Part shown: one piece after another, positions 1 through 6,494 of the stretch | How positions within the stretch are numbered: position 1 is the stretch's first letter | How the letters are laid out: every line of letters begins with the position of its first letter | Assembly: GCA_937875975.1 (NCBI GenBank) | Contig: CALEEU010000018.1 | Coordinates: 1 to 9,965, forward strand | DNA: 9,965 nt | From: an uncultured Opitutia bacterium | GTDB lineage: Bacteria; Verrucomicrobiota; Verrucomicrobiia; Opitutales; UBA953 | Direction of reading: 5' to 3' | Translations under genes and position numbers: made by a program | The notes under the pieces: generated by a model | Seen by the model: only the letters and a program-made list of their open reading frames with translations | Told to the model about the DNA's origin: nothing | Databases searched by the model: none

Positions 1-1004
1 TGCAGGGCTTCCTGCTGAAGCCGATGAACTGCCCGCACCACATCCGCATCTACGCCTCCCAGCCGCATTCCTACCGCGACCTGCCAGTACGCCTCGCCGA
101 ATTCGGCACGGTCTACCGCTGGGAGCAGTCTGGTGAGCTGAGCGGCATGACCCGTGTCCGCGGTTTCACGCAGGATGACGCCCACCTCTTCTGCACCGAA
201 GACCAGGTCCTGCCAGAAGTGCTCGGCTGCCTCGAGCTCGTGAAGATCGTCCTCAAGACGCTCGGCCTGAACGATTATCGCGTGCGCGTCGGCCTGCGTA
301 ATCCCGACTCCGCCAAGTATACCGGTACCGCCGAGAACTGGGATAAGGCCGAAGCTGCCTGCCGCACTGCCGCCGCCACCCTCGGCGTCGCTTTCTCCGA
401 AGAACCCGGTGAAGCCGCCTTCTACGGTCCCAAGATCGACTTCGTCGTCAAAGACGTCATCGGCCGCGAATGGCAGCTCGGCACCGTGCAGGTCGACTTC
501 AACCTGCCGGAACGTTTCGAGCTCACCTATAACGGCGCCGACAATAAGCCGCACCGCCCCGTGATGATCCACCGCGCGCCGTTCGGTTCGATGGAGCGCT
601 TCGTTGGGATTCTCATTGAGCACTTCGCGGGCGACTTCCCCACCTGGCTCTCGCCCGAGCAGGTCCGCCTCATTCCGCTTAACGACGACCTCAATGCCGA
701 TTGCGAAGCGATGGCCGAGATTCTCAAGGTGGCTAAGATCCGCTGCAGTGTGGACGGTTCTTCCGACAAGTTGGGTGCCAAGATTCGTCGCGCCGAGATG
801 TCCAAGGTCCCGCATATGCTCGTTGTGGGCGCCAAGGAAAAGGAAGCCGGCCTCGTCAATGTGCGTTCCCGCGCGGATAAGTCATTTGAAGGCAATCGCA
901 CCTTGGCTGAGTTTGTGGCCTTGGTGTCAGCTGAGATCGCCGAACGCCGCCTCAAGGTGCACGTCCCGACGGCTCCCGCCGCCCCGGCTGCTCCTCAGGC
1001 CTGA
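1..1004 (+). CDS. thrS: Threonyl-tRNA synthetase, 3' part (5' end outside window)
   Basis: Class II aminoacyl-tRNA synthetase that charges tRNA-Thr with threonine in the cytoplasm. The reading frame is open from base 3 and runs into the left edge, so the start, the TGS and editing domains and motif 1 lie upstream; about 333 codons remain. Visible are KPMNCPHH (Cys at 30-32), the motif 2 region YRWEQSGELSGMTRVRGFTQ followed by DDAHLF (His at 183-185), and motif 3 HRAPFGSMERF (His at 570-572). In E. coli ThrRS the matching Cys, His and His bind the catalytic zinc, so the active site looks intact. After motif 3 comes the anticodon-binding domain, with VPHMLVVGAKEKEAG and VNVRSR as recognisable blocks. 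The protein ends in a low-complexity Pro/Ala tail (VPTAPAAPAAPQA) that is unlikely to be structured. The next gene is a phosphatase rather than infC, which follows thrS in many bacteria. Confidence 0.97.
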   Translation, partial: QGFLLKPMNCPHHIRIYASQPHSYRDLPVRLAEFGTVYRWEQSGELSGMTRVRGFTQDDAHLFCTEDQVLPEVLGCLELVKIVLKTLGLNDYRVRVGLRNPDSAKYTGTAENWDKAEAACRTAAATLGVAFSEEPGEAAFYGPKIDFVVKDVIGREWQLGTVQVDFNLPERFELTYNGADNKPHRPVMIHRAPFGSMERFVGILIEHFAGDFPTWLSPEQVRLIPLNDDLNADCEAMAEILKVAKIRCSVDGSSDKLGAKIRRAEMSKVPHMLVVGAKEKEAGLVNVRSRADKSFEGNRTLAEFVALVSAEIAERRLKVHVPTAPAAPAAPQA

Positions 1005-1043
1005 TCGTCACGTGGTTTTAACCGACTCCCCGGGGAACTAAGG

Positions 1044-1073
1044 TTGCCCGGGTGGGTCGTTTGAGCCTATACC
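1044..1073 (+). promoter_or_regulatory. Candidate sigma70-type promoter for the phosphatase, predicted leaderless
   Basis: TTGCCC (1044-1049, 4/6 to the -35 consensus) and TATACC (1068-1073, 4/6 to the -10 consensus) are separated by 18 bp in the 75-bp gap after thrS. Initiation 6-7 bases after the -10 box would fall on or next to the A of the ATG at 1080, giving an mRNA with no 5' leader. This fits the lack of any Shine-Dalgarno sequence before that ATG. No sequence resembling a Pho box was seen. The match is modest, and matches of this quality arise by chance. Confidence 0.35.
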
Positions 1074-1079
1074 CCGGTC

Positions 1080-2462
1080 ATGAACCAACCCCGTTCTTCT
1101 TCCCGCCGCGAATTCCTGAAGTTCGCCGGACTCGGTAGCCTCGTCTTCGGTGCCGGCTCAGCCCGAGCCCTTGGCGCCGACGGCCGCGAGGCTTCCGCTA
1201 ACTCCGCCAAGCGCCAGGCCAAGAACGTGATCTTCATGGTCTCCGATGGGATGTGCTTCTCGGTGCTGACCGCCGCCCAGACCTACTTGACCCGCACCGA
1301 GAAGCGTTCCTCAAATTGGATGAAGATGTACGGCGAGCTTCCGGTGGTCCGTTCGCTCTGCGAGACCGACTCCGCCAGCGGCATCGTGACCGACTCGGCC
1401 GCCGCCGGCAGCTGCTGGGGTATCGGCGAGCGTATCGACAACGGCGTGATCAATATCACTCAGGATGGCCGTAAGCCCGTCACCTTGGTTCAGAAGATGA
1501 ACGCCGCCCGTAAGCGCTGCGGCCTCGTCACCACCACGACCGCCACGCACGCCACGCCGGCGGGCTTCGTCGCCACGGTCGCCAGCCGCTCCGACCAGAA
1601 GACCATCGCGGCCCAATATCTCGAGCGCGGCGTCGACGTCGTGCTGGGCGGTGGCACGCAGTATTTCAGCGCGGACCTGCTGGCCGCCTACCGTAAGGCG
1701 GGCTATGGCGTCGCCTTGAATCGTGACCAGCTCCTGGCCGACACTGGCAAGGCTCCGTTGCTCGGCCTGTTCAGCAAGAGCCACGTGCCTTTTGAAATCG
1801 ATCGCCTGAATTCCCCCACGCTCAAGGCTTCCACGCCGACGCTCTCTGAGATGACCAAAGTCGCGCTTCAGCGCCTTGGCTCCGCTCCGGAAGGATTCTT
1901 CCTGATGGTCGAAGGCGGTCGCGTCGACCACGCTGGGCATGGCAACGACGGTGCGGCCGCGATTCACGAGCAGATCGCTTTCGATGAAGCTATCGCGACC
2001 GTCCTTGCCTTCGTCGATAAGCACCCGGACACCTTGCTCATCGTCACCACCGACCATGGTACCGGCGGATTCAACGTCAACGGCCTCGGCAACGAGGATT
2101 TCATCACCACGGCGCCGTCTTATTCGGAAACGACGCCCGCCTTTGATCGTCTCACCGGTTTCAAGATGTCGCTCGAGGTGCTCAAGGTTGAGACCAAGGG
2201 TCTGTCTTCGAAAGAGTTCGTCGCGACGGCCGAGAAGGTCACGGGTTTGAGATTCAAGGCCGACGACCGGACCAAGATCACTTCGACCAAGACGCTCGCC
2301 GAAGCGCTCATGAAGTACACCTCCATCGGCTGGACCAGCAACAATCACACCGGCGAGATGGTGGAGTTCTCCGCCTATGGACCCGGCTCCCAGCTCTTCA
2401 CGCCGCACATGCGTAACGACCAAGTGCATGCGAAGATCCTTCAGGCGACCGGGGTGGCCTGA
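1080..2462 (+). CDS. Tat-exported alkaline phosphatase, PhoA family
   Basis: Phosphomonoesterase (metal-dependent alkaline phosphatase superfamily) that releases phosphate from organic phosphates outside the cytoplasm. The 460-residue length is close to E. coli PhoA. The N-terminus has a perfect twin-arginine motif (SRREFLK, residues 8-14), a hydrophobic stretch and a likely cleavage site after ARA (residue 30), so it should be exported folded. Active-site residues can be assigned by motif: metal ligand D56 (SDGM), nucleophile S106 in TDSAAAG with D105, R170 as the probable phosphate-binding Arg, E278 in MVEGGRVDHAGH with D283 and H287, D325-H326 in TTDHGTGGF, and H423 in NNHTGEM. H157 (HATPA) and H284 sit where E. 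coli PhoA has D153 and K328; His at these places is typical of mammalian and several other bacterial enzymes. Residues 340-415 are a less conserved insertion or lid. No SD precedes the ATG. The gene ends at a strong hairpin and probably forms its own transcription unit. Confidence 0.95.
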   Translation: MNQPRSSSRREFLKFAGLGSLVFGAGSARALGADGREASANSAKRQAKNVIFMVSDGMCFSVLTAAQTYLTRTEKRSSNWMKMYGELPVVRSLCETDSASGIVTDSAAAGSCWGIGERIDNGVINITQDGRKPVTLVQKMNAARKRCGLVTTTTATHATPAGFVATVASRSDQKTIAAQYLERGVDVVLGGGTQYFSADLLAAYRKAGYGVALNRDQLLADTGKAPLLGLFSKSHVPFEIDRLNSPTLKASTPTLSEMTKVALQRLGSAPEGFFLMVEGGRVDHAGHGNDGAAAIHEQIAFDEAIATVLAFVDKHPDTLLIVTTDHGTGGFNVNGLGNEDFITTAPSYSETTPAFDRLTGFKMSLEVLKVETKGLSSKEFVATAEKVTGLRFKADDRTKITSTKTLAEALMKYTSIGWTSNNHTGEMVEFSAYGPGSQLFTPHMRNDQVHAKILQATGVA

Positions 2463-2480
2463 GGTCCTGGAGGTCCGGGC

Positions 2481-2516
2481 ACAAAAAAGGGCGTCCTTCC
2501 GGACGCCCTATTGCTT
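2481..2516. terminator. Bidirectional intrinsic terminator
   Basis: A perfect 8-bp stem GGGCGTCC/GGACGCCC (2489-2496 and 2501-2508) closes a TTCC tetraloop. It lies between the stops of the convergent phosphatase (2462) and peroxiredoxin-like gene (2532). On the minus strand the hairpin is followed by TTTTTTGT, an ideal U-tract, so it should stop transcription of the minus-strand gene efficiently. On the plus strand the tail is only TATTGCTT, so termination after the phosphatase is probably weaker. Confidence 0.88.
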
Positions 2517-2531
2517 GGCCGGTGATTCGGC

Positions 2532-3095
2532 TTAGAGCTTGGAGTACTTCACACCGCAGCCGTAGGGCTTGGTGCTGGTGACATCCGGGGTCTTGCCTTC
2601 CTTCACAGCCTTGACGGCGGCGAGGACGTAGTTGTTAGCCTTCTCGATGTCGGCGGACTTAGCGGAGGAGATGCTGTCGATCGCGCCCTTGTAGACGAGG
2701 GTGCCCTTGCCATCGATGACGAAGCAGTGCGGGGTGACCTTGGCGTCGAACGCGCGGCCGATGCTCTGGTTCTCGTCCTGGATGACGGTGCCAGGGTAGT
2801 AGGTGGCGTTCTCGAGCTTGTGGCCGCCGGTGTTGATCACGAGCCAGACGGCGCCGGAGGCGACGACTTCCTTCTGGAACTCCTGCATCTTGCCGCCTTC
2901 GTAGAACTTCTTCACGTAAGGGCAGCCGGGGTTGTACCATTCGAGGACGACGGTCTTGCCCTTGAAGTCGGCGAGGCTGACGGTCTTGCCGTCGAGGGTC
3001 TTGCCGGTGAATTCAGGAGCAGGCTGGCCGACTTGAGGGGCCGCGAAGGACGCGACCGCCGCGAGGCAGGCGAGGAGGGAGGTGAGGATACGCAT
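2532..3095 (-). CDS. Exported peroxiredoxin-like/thioredoxin-fold protein (AhpC/TSA-redoxin type)
   Basis: A thioredoxin-fold protein of 187 residues, probably acting in the periplasm. Residues 1-19 form a signal peptide (basic start, hydrophobic core, Ala-rich cleavage region near SFAAP). The redoxin domain starts at GQPAPEFTGKTLDGKTVSL. The active-site block is NPGCPYVKKFY with C58. There is no CxxC, so this is neither a classical thioredoxin nor TlpA. The block VTPHCFVID (P122 is probably the cis-Pro) and GTLVYKGAID match the 'PRX-like 1' group of thioredoxin-family proteins. Members of that group end in a Gly-Cys-Ser-Ile-Lys-Trp-like motif; here it is PYGCGVKY with C180, which could act as resolving cysteine. 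C124 next to the cis-Pro is a further cysteine. The substrate (peroxide or protein thiol) cannot be told from sequence. No SD precedes the ATG at 3095. It is a single-gene unit ending at the shared terminator. Confidence 0.88.
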   Translation of the reverse strand: MRILTSLLACLAAVASFAAPQVGQPAPEFTGKTLDGKTVSLADFKGKTVVLEWYNPGCPYVKKFYEGGKMQEFQKEVVASGAVWLVINTGGHKLENATYYPGTVIQDENQSIGRAFDAKVTPHCFVIDGKGTLVYKGAIDSISSAKSADIEKANNYVLAAVKAVKEGKTPDVTSTKPYGCGVKYSKL

Positions 3096-3156
3096 ATCGG
3101 TGTGTGGGGGGTGTGGAGTTTTTAGTTTAGGGTGACTTCATGGAATTCAACACCAT

Positions 3157-3186
3157 CTTGTATGCGAGGTTGCGGAAATCGGACAA
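3157..3186 (-). promoter_or_regulatory. Candidate promoter for the peroxiredoxin-like gene
   Basis: Read on the minus strand, TTGTCC (3186-3181, 4/6) is followed after 18 bp by TACAAG (3162-3157, 4/6). Transcription would begin near 3150, giving a leader of about 55 nt before the ATG at 3095. That leader is unusual in having a C-rich, SD-free end. It is a weak call based only on consensus resemblance in the right place. Confidence 0.3.
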
Positions 3187-3239
3187 AACCACGCTTTTTT
3201 ACCTCGTTTTGACTCGCGGGTTGCCAAATTGACCAAAAC
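3182..3239. repeat. Three short CAAAAC/GTTTTG copies in the divergent intergenic region
   Basis: The hexamer CAAAAC occurs at 3184-3189 and 3234-3239, and its complement GTTTTG at 3206-3211, all within the region between the divergent peroxiredoxin-like gene and cysE. The first two form an inverted pair with centres 22 bp apart, about two helical turns. The two direct copies share the longer context GAC(C)AAAACC. This could be an operator for a dimeric regulator, or chance in an AT-rich patch. Confidence 0.2.
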
Positions 3240-3255
3240 CCCAGAACTATTTCCC

Positions 3256-4062
3256 ATGGCTGACGCCCGTTCCATCGCTTTGGTTTGCGCCAATGAAGCT
3301 TCCCTCTGGGCGGAGCTACAGGCCCGCGCGGCCGTCGTGGCCAAATTCGAGCCGGCCTTAGCGCCGATGCTCCAACGCTACGTGCTGGACCGTTCCAGCT
3401 TCGGCGACGGCATCATCCAGCGTCTGGCTGAACGCATCACGCCGACCGGGCAGGATCTGCCAGTCATTCTCCGCGTCCTCGGCGAGGCCGTCGCGTCCGA
3501 CCGTGAGGTGCTGTCGCAGATGCGCGCCGACATCCGCGCCACGCTGGAGCGCGATCCCGCGACGGAGCATGCGCTCATCCCGTATCTTTGGTACAAGGGC
3601 TTTCACGCCATCTCGATGCATCGCCTCGCGCATGTACTCTGGAAGGCCGGTCGCAAGGAGCTCGCCATCCATCTGCAGTCGCTCGTCTCCGAGCATCTCG
3701 GCGTCGATATCCATCCCGCCGCTCGCTTTGGCGTCGGTATCCTGCTCGACCACGCCACCGGCTTTGTCGCCGGCGAGACCAGCGTCGTGGCCGATAACGT
3801 TTCTTTCCTGCACGAGGTCACCCTCGGTGGGACAGGTAAGGCCCGCGGCGACCGCCACCCGAAGATCCGTTCGGGCGTGCTCGTCGGCGCCGGCGCGAAG
3901 ATCCTTGGGAATATCACGATCGGCGAAGGCGCCAAGATCGGCGCGGGTTCCGTGGTGCTCAAGGACGTCGCCCCGCATACCAGCGTGGCCGGCGTGCCGG
4001 CTGTCATGATCGGCCAGACCACCGTCGACGCCCCGGCCCTCGACATGGACCACTCGCTTTAG
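3256..4062 (+). CDS. cysE: Serine O-acetyltransferase
   Basis: Cytoplasmic enzyme that transfers acetyl from acetyl-CoA to L-serine, making O-acetylserine, the first step of cysteine synthesis. The frame is open upstream to a TTG at 3229; I chose the ATG at 3256 because it gives the usual length (268 aa) and the TTG has no better support. Residues 1-140 are the helical N-terminal domain (LWAELQ, FEPALAPML). Residues from about 150 form the left-handed beta-helix of hexapeptide repeats. Catalytic residues are D151 (GVDIHPAA), H166 (LDHATG) and H201 (GDRHPKIR), each exactly eight residues beyond D143, H158 and H193 of E. coli CysE. The helix ends at VAGVPAVMIG. The C-terminal tail stops at DMDHSL, about a dozen residues short of the E. 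coli tail whose terminal Ile docks into CysK. The next gene starts 3 nt after the stop, so the two are probably cotranscribed. No SD is visible. Confidence 0.96.
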   Translation: MADARSIALVCANEASLWAELQARAAVVAKFEPALAPMLQRYVLDRSSFGDGIIQRLAERITPTGQDLPVILRVLGEAVASDREVLSQMRADIRATLERDPATEHALIPYLWYKGFHAISMHRLAHVLWKAGRKELAIHLQSLVSEHLGVDIHPAARFGVGILLDHATGFVAGETSVVADNVSFLHEVTLGGTGKARGDRHPKIRSGVLVGAGAKILGNITIGEGAKIGAGSVVLKDVAPHTSVAGVPAVMIGQTTVDAPALDMDHSL

Positions 4063-4065
4063 GCC

Positions 4066-5784
4066 ATGCCGAACAGCCGCCCAGCGCAGGAACGCCCGGG
4101 CGATGCTCGCGTCCTGGACTGTCTCTATCGCGTCGGCGCGTTCGTCAATGCGACCGAAGATCCGCGCGAGGCCCTGGATTTCATCCTTGAAGAAGTGGTG
4201 CGGACGCTGGGCGCCTCGAGCGCCTCGATCGCGCTCGTCGAGCCCGCCACGGGTTCGCTGCGGATCGAGGTGAGCAACGGGCTGGATGAGACTTCCGTCT
4301 CCGAGATCATCGGGCAAGGGCAGGGGATCACCGGTTGGGTCGCCCTGTACGCCAAGCCTCAGCGTATTCCCGATGTCTCGAAGGATCCGCGTTACGTCGA
4401 GATCCGTAAGGGTATCCGCTCCGAACTCGCGGTCCCCATGGAACTCATGGGCAATGTCATCGGCGTGGTGAACTGCGACTCCGATCGTCTGGATGCTTTC
4501 AGCGAGCAAGACCTCGCTTTCCTCGCCCTCCTGACCAACGAGGCCTCCAAGGCCGTCGGCCGTATCTGGTTGCTCCGCCAGCTGCGTTCCAAGGCGGCTC
4601 AGCTCGAAGCGCTCGTCCGGGCGGCGCAGGGCCTCGCCCGTGAGCGCGATGAGCCTGGCATCTCGCAGGACCTTGCCCGCCATACCCGCGGACTGCTGGG
4701 CGTTCGCGCCTGCGCCTATTACAAGATCGTCGATGACGTCTTGCTGCTCAAGCACCTCGACGGCGACCTGAGCGGTAGCGAGCTCGCCCCGAGCATCGCC
4801 GTGAACCAGACCTCGCTCGGTACCGTCGTCGGCCGCGGCCGTCCGGTCGTCGTGCCGCTTGCTGGCAAGACCGAAGAACATCTCTTCACCAAGCTTTCCG
4901 AGCCGGTCGCGTCGTCTTCGTTGCTAGCCGTGCCGGTCCGTTACGAAGACGATACGTTCGGCGTGCTGATGTGCGTGGCCATGGGAGCCTACCGATTTTC
5001 GGACGACGATAAGCATCTCGTCACCGCGCTTTCTTCTTTCGGCGCTTCCTCGATCCAGAACTCCCGGCTTTACGCGAAGGTCTTCACGGTCGAGGAGGGC
5101 CTGCGGCGCAGTGAGCGCCTCACGGCGCTCGGGCTGCTTTCGGCTGAGGTCGCCCATGAGATCCGCAACCCGCTGACGGTGATGAAGCTCCTTTCGGACA
5201 CGCTTTCCCAGGGGATGGCTCCGGATGACCCCAAGATGGAGGACCTTGGCGTCATGCGTGAGAAGATCGCCCACATGGAAGGCGTCGTCTCGCGGGTGCT
5301 CGGGATGAGCAAGGCCCAGTCGGGCGCGTTCCGGGTCGTCGACCTCCGTAAGGCGACGGAGAATGCGGCCTTACTTCTTCGTCTCAAGTTACAGCAGCTC
5401 GGCGTGAAGGTGGAAGTCCATGGCGATCAGGTCATCCCTGTGGTCGAAGGTAATCCCGGGCAGATTCAACAGGTCTTCCTTAATCTGATGATGAACGGCG
5501 TGCAGGCCATGACCGGCGGCGGACTGCTATCCCTGCACCTCGGGGTCGAGCCGGGCGCGCACGGCGAGGTGGTCGTGGTCCGCATCACCGACACCGGTAC
5601 GGGTATTCCTCAGGAAATCCTCCCCAAGATCTTCGACTCTTTCTTCACCAGTCGCGAAGACGGCACCGGTCTTGGCCTCGCGATCGTGAAGCGTATCATG
5701 CGCGATCATCGCGGCGATATCATCGTCGAGTCCACCGGTCCCGGCGGGACGACGTTCAAGTTCTGGTTTCCCGTCGGGAAGTGA
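4066..5784 (+). CDS. Soluble GAF-GAF sensor histidine kinase
   Basis: Two-component sensor kinase of 572 residues with no membrane segment, so it should sense a cytoplasmic signal. Residues about 15-170 form a GAF domain (LGASSASIALVEP, ELAVPMELMGNVIGVV, FSEQDLAFLALLTNEA). Residues about 185-340 form a second, more divergent GAF domain (SSLLAVPVRYEDDTFGVLM). A short helix leads to the dimerisation/phosphoacceptor domain with H364 in AEVAHEIRNPLT, the H-box of the HisKA type. The ATPase domain has the N-box around FLNLMMNGVQAM (N473, N477), G1 DTGTGIP (509-515), F-box IFDSFFTSR and G2 GTGLGLAI (533-540). The catalytic core resembles NtrB/AtoS-like kinases. No receiver domain or response-regulator gene is present in the window. 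Neither GAF domain shows an obvious chromophore cysteine. Start is 3 nt after cysE. The 3' end overlaps the opposing DedA gene by 29 bp. Confidence 0.93.
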   Translation: MPNSRPAQERPGDARVLDCLYRVGAFVNATEDPREALDFILEEVVRTLGASSASIALVEPATGSLRIEVSNGLDETSVSEIIGQGQGITGWVALYAKPQRIPDVSKDPRYVEIRKGIRSELAVPMELMGNVIGVVNCDSDRLDAFSEQDLAFLALLTNEASKAVGRIWLLRQLRSKAAQLEALVRAAQGLARERDEPGISQDLARHTRGLLGVRACAYYKIVDDVLLLKHLDGDLSGSELAPSIAVNQTSLGTVVGRGRPVVVPLAGKTEEHLFTKLSEPVASSSLLAVPVRYEDDTFGVLMCVAMGAYRFSDDDKHLVTALSSFGASSIQNSRLYAKVFTVEEGLRRSERLTALGLLSAEVAHEIRNPLTVMKLLSDTLSQGMAPDDPKMEDLGVMREKIAHMEGVVSRVLGMSKAQSGAFRVVDLRKATENAALLLRLKLQQLGVKVEVHGDQVIPVVEGNPGQIQQVFLNLMMNGVQAMTGGGLLSLHLGVEPGAHGEVVVVRITDTGTGIPQEILPKIFDSFFTSREDGTGLGLAIVKRIMRDHRGDIIVESTGPGGTTFKFWFPVGK

Positions 5785-6415
5785 GCAGGCGCTTCGCCGC
5801 CGTCCAGACGACGGGAATGAAGGAGACGACGATCACGATGAGGATGACCTTGTGCAGCTGGTCGGCCATGGGTGTGCCGCCGAGCCAGTGACCCAGCCAG
5901 ACGAGTGAATTGATCCAGAGGATGCCCCCGAGCGTATTCCAAAGCAGGAATCGTCTGGCGGGCATCTCTCCCATGCCGGCGGCGAAGGGGACGAAGGTCC
6001 GCATCAGCGGCACGAACCGGGCGAGCACGATCGCAAGCGGGCCTTTCTCGGCGAAATAGTCGCGGGCGGCGGTGAGGTGCTTCCGCTTGAACCACCAGCT
6101 ATCGGGCTTCGCTTCCATGGCGTGGCCATACTTTCGGCCCAGCCAGTAGCCGGTCTGGTCGCCGATGATGGCGGCGACGGTCAGCGCCCCGGTGACCATC
6201 CACGGGTCGAAGTAGGCCGGCCGATCGCCATTCGCGATGGTCAGCACGCCGGCGGTGACGAGCAGGGAGTCGCCGGGCAGGAAGAAGCCGGCGAGCAGGC
6301 CCGTCTCCGCGAAGATGATGAGGCACATCAGGCTGATGCCGCCTGCTTGGATGGTCTGGCTGAGCCCTTCGGCGGTGTGCAGGTGGGACCAGAAGTCGCT
6401 CAGCCAAGATTCCAT
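5756..6415 (-). CDS. DedA-family (VTT domain) inner-membrane protein
   Basis: Integral membrane protein of the DedA/SNARE-associated family, whose members support membrane homeostasis; several act as undecaprenyl-phosphate or phospholipid translocases. The frame is open further upstream, but I start at the ATG at 6415 because the upstream residues are not family-like; this gives 219 aa, the normal length. Hydrophobic segments lie near residues 25-45, 50-62, 72-92, 150-178 and 188-206. The family acidic residues E37 (FAETGLLAG) and D49 (FLPGDSLL) and basic residues R133 and R139 (ARFVPLMRTFVP) have the same spacing (12 and 6) as the essential E39/D51 and R130/R136 of E. coli YqjA. GDQTGYWLGRKYG (85-97) is another family block. 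A GGAGG lies 19 nt before the ATG, too far for a standard SD. The substrate cannot be assigned. It is divergent from glnD and convergent with the kinase. Confidence 0.93.
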   Translation of the reverse strand: MESWLSDFWSHLHTAEGLSQTIQAGGISLMCLIIFAETGLLAGFFLPGDSLLVTAGVLTIANGDRPAYFDPWMVTGALTVAAIIGDQTGYWLGRKYGHAMEAKPDSWWFKRKHLTAARDYFAEKGPLAIVLARFVPLMRTFVPFAAGMGEMPARRFLLWNTLGGILWINSLVWLGHWLGGTPMADQLHKVILIVIVVSFIPVVWTAAKRLLTSRRETRT

Positions 6416-6494
6416 GTCGCCAATAAGGCGGAATCCTCCGGGATGGCAATCGCCTTGAACGAAGGAGTTTTTCCCCTCACGGTGGCCACGTCGC

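Noticed and set aside
1026..1037. CCCCGGGG palindrome after thrS as a terminator or operator
   Set aside because: A self-complementary octamer with no loop and no T-run; common by chance in GC-rich DNA.
1311..2429. 372-codon open frame antisense to the alkaline phosphatase
   Set aside because: The sense frame has a full set of catalytic motifs. The antisense protein has no known motif and biased composition; it is a shadow of codon bias.
2727..3125. 132-codon plus-strand frame opposite the peroxiredoxin-like gene
   Set aside because: It is Val/Leu/Gly/Asp-rich with no domain, while the minus strand encodes a clear signal peptide and redoxin domain.
3229..3255. TTG start giving cysE nine extra residues
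   Set aside because: It is a rare start codon with no SD, and the ATG at 3256 already gives a normal-length protein with the expected N-terminus. It cannot be fully excluded.
3358..4881. 507-codon open frame on the minus strand, antisense to cysE and the kinase
   Set aside because: It spans the boundary of two clearly real genes, shows no recognisable domain, and has the Arg/Asp/Gly/Ala-rich composition expected of the complement of GC-biased codons.
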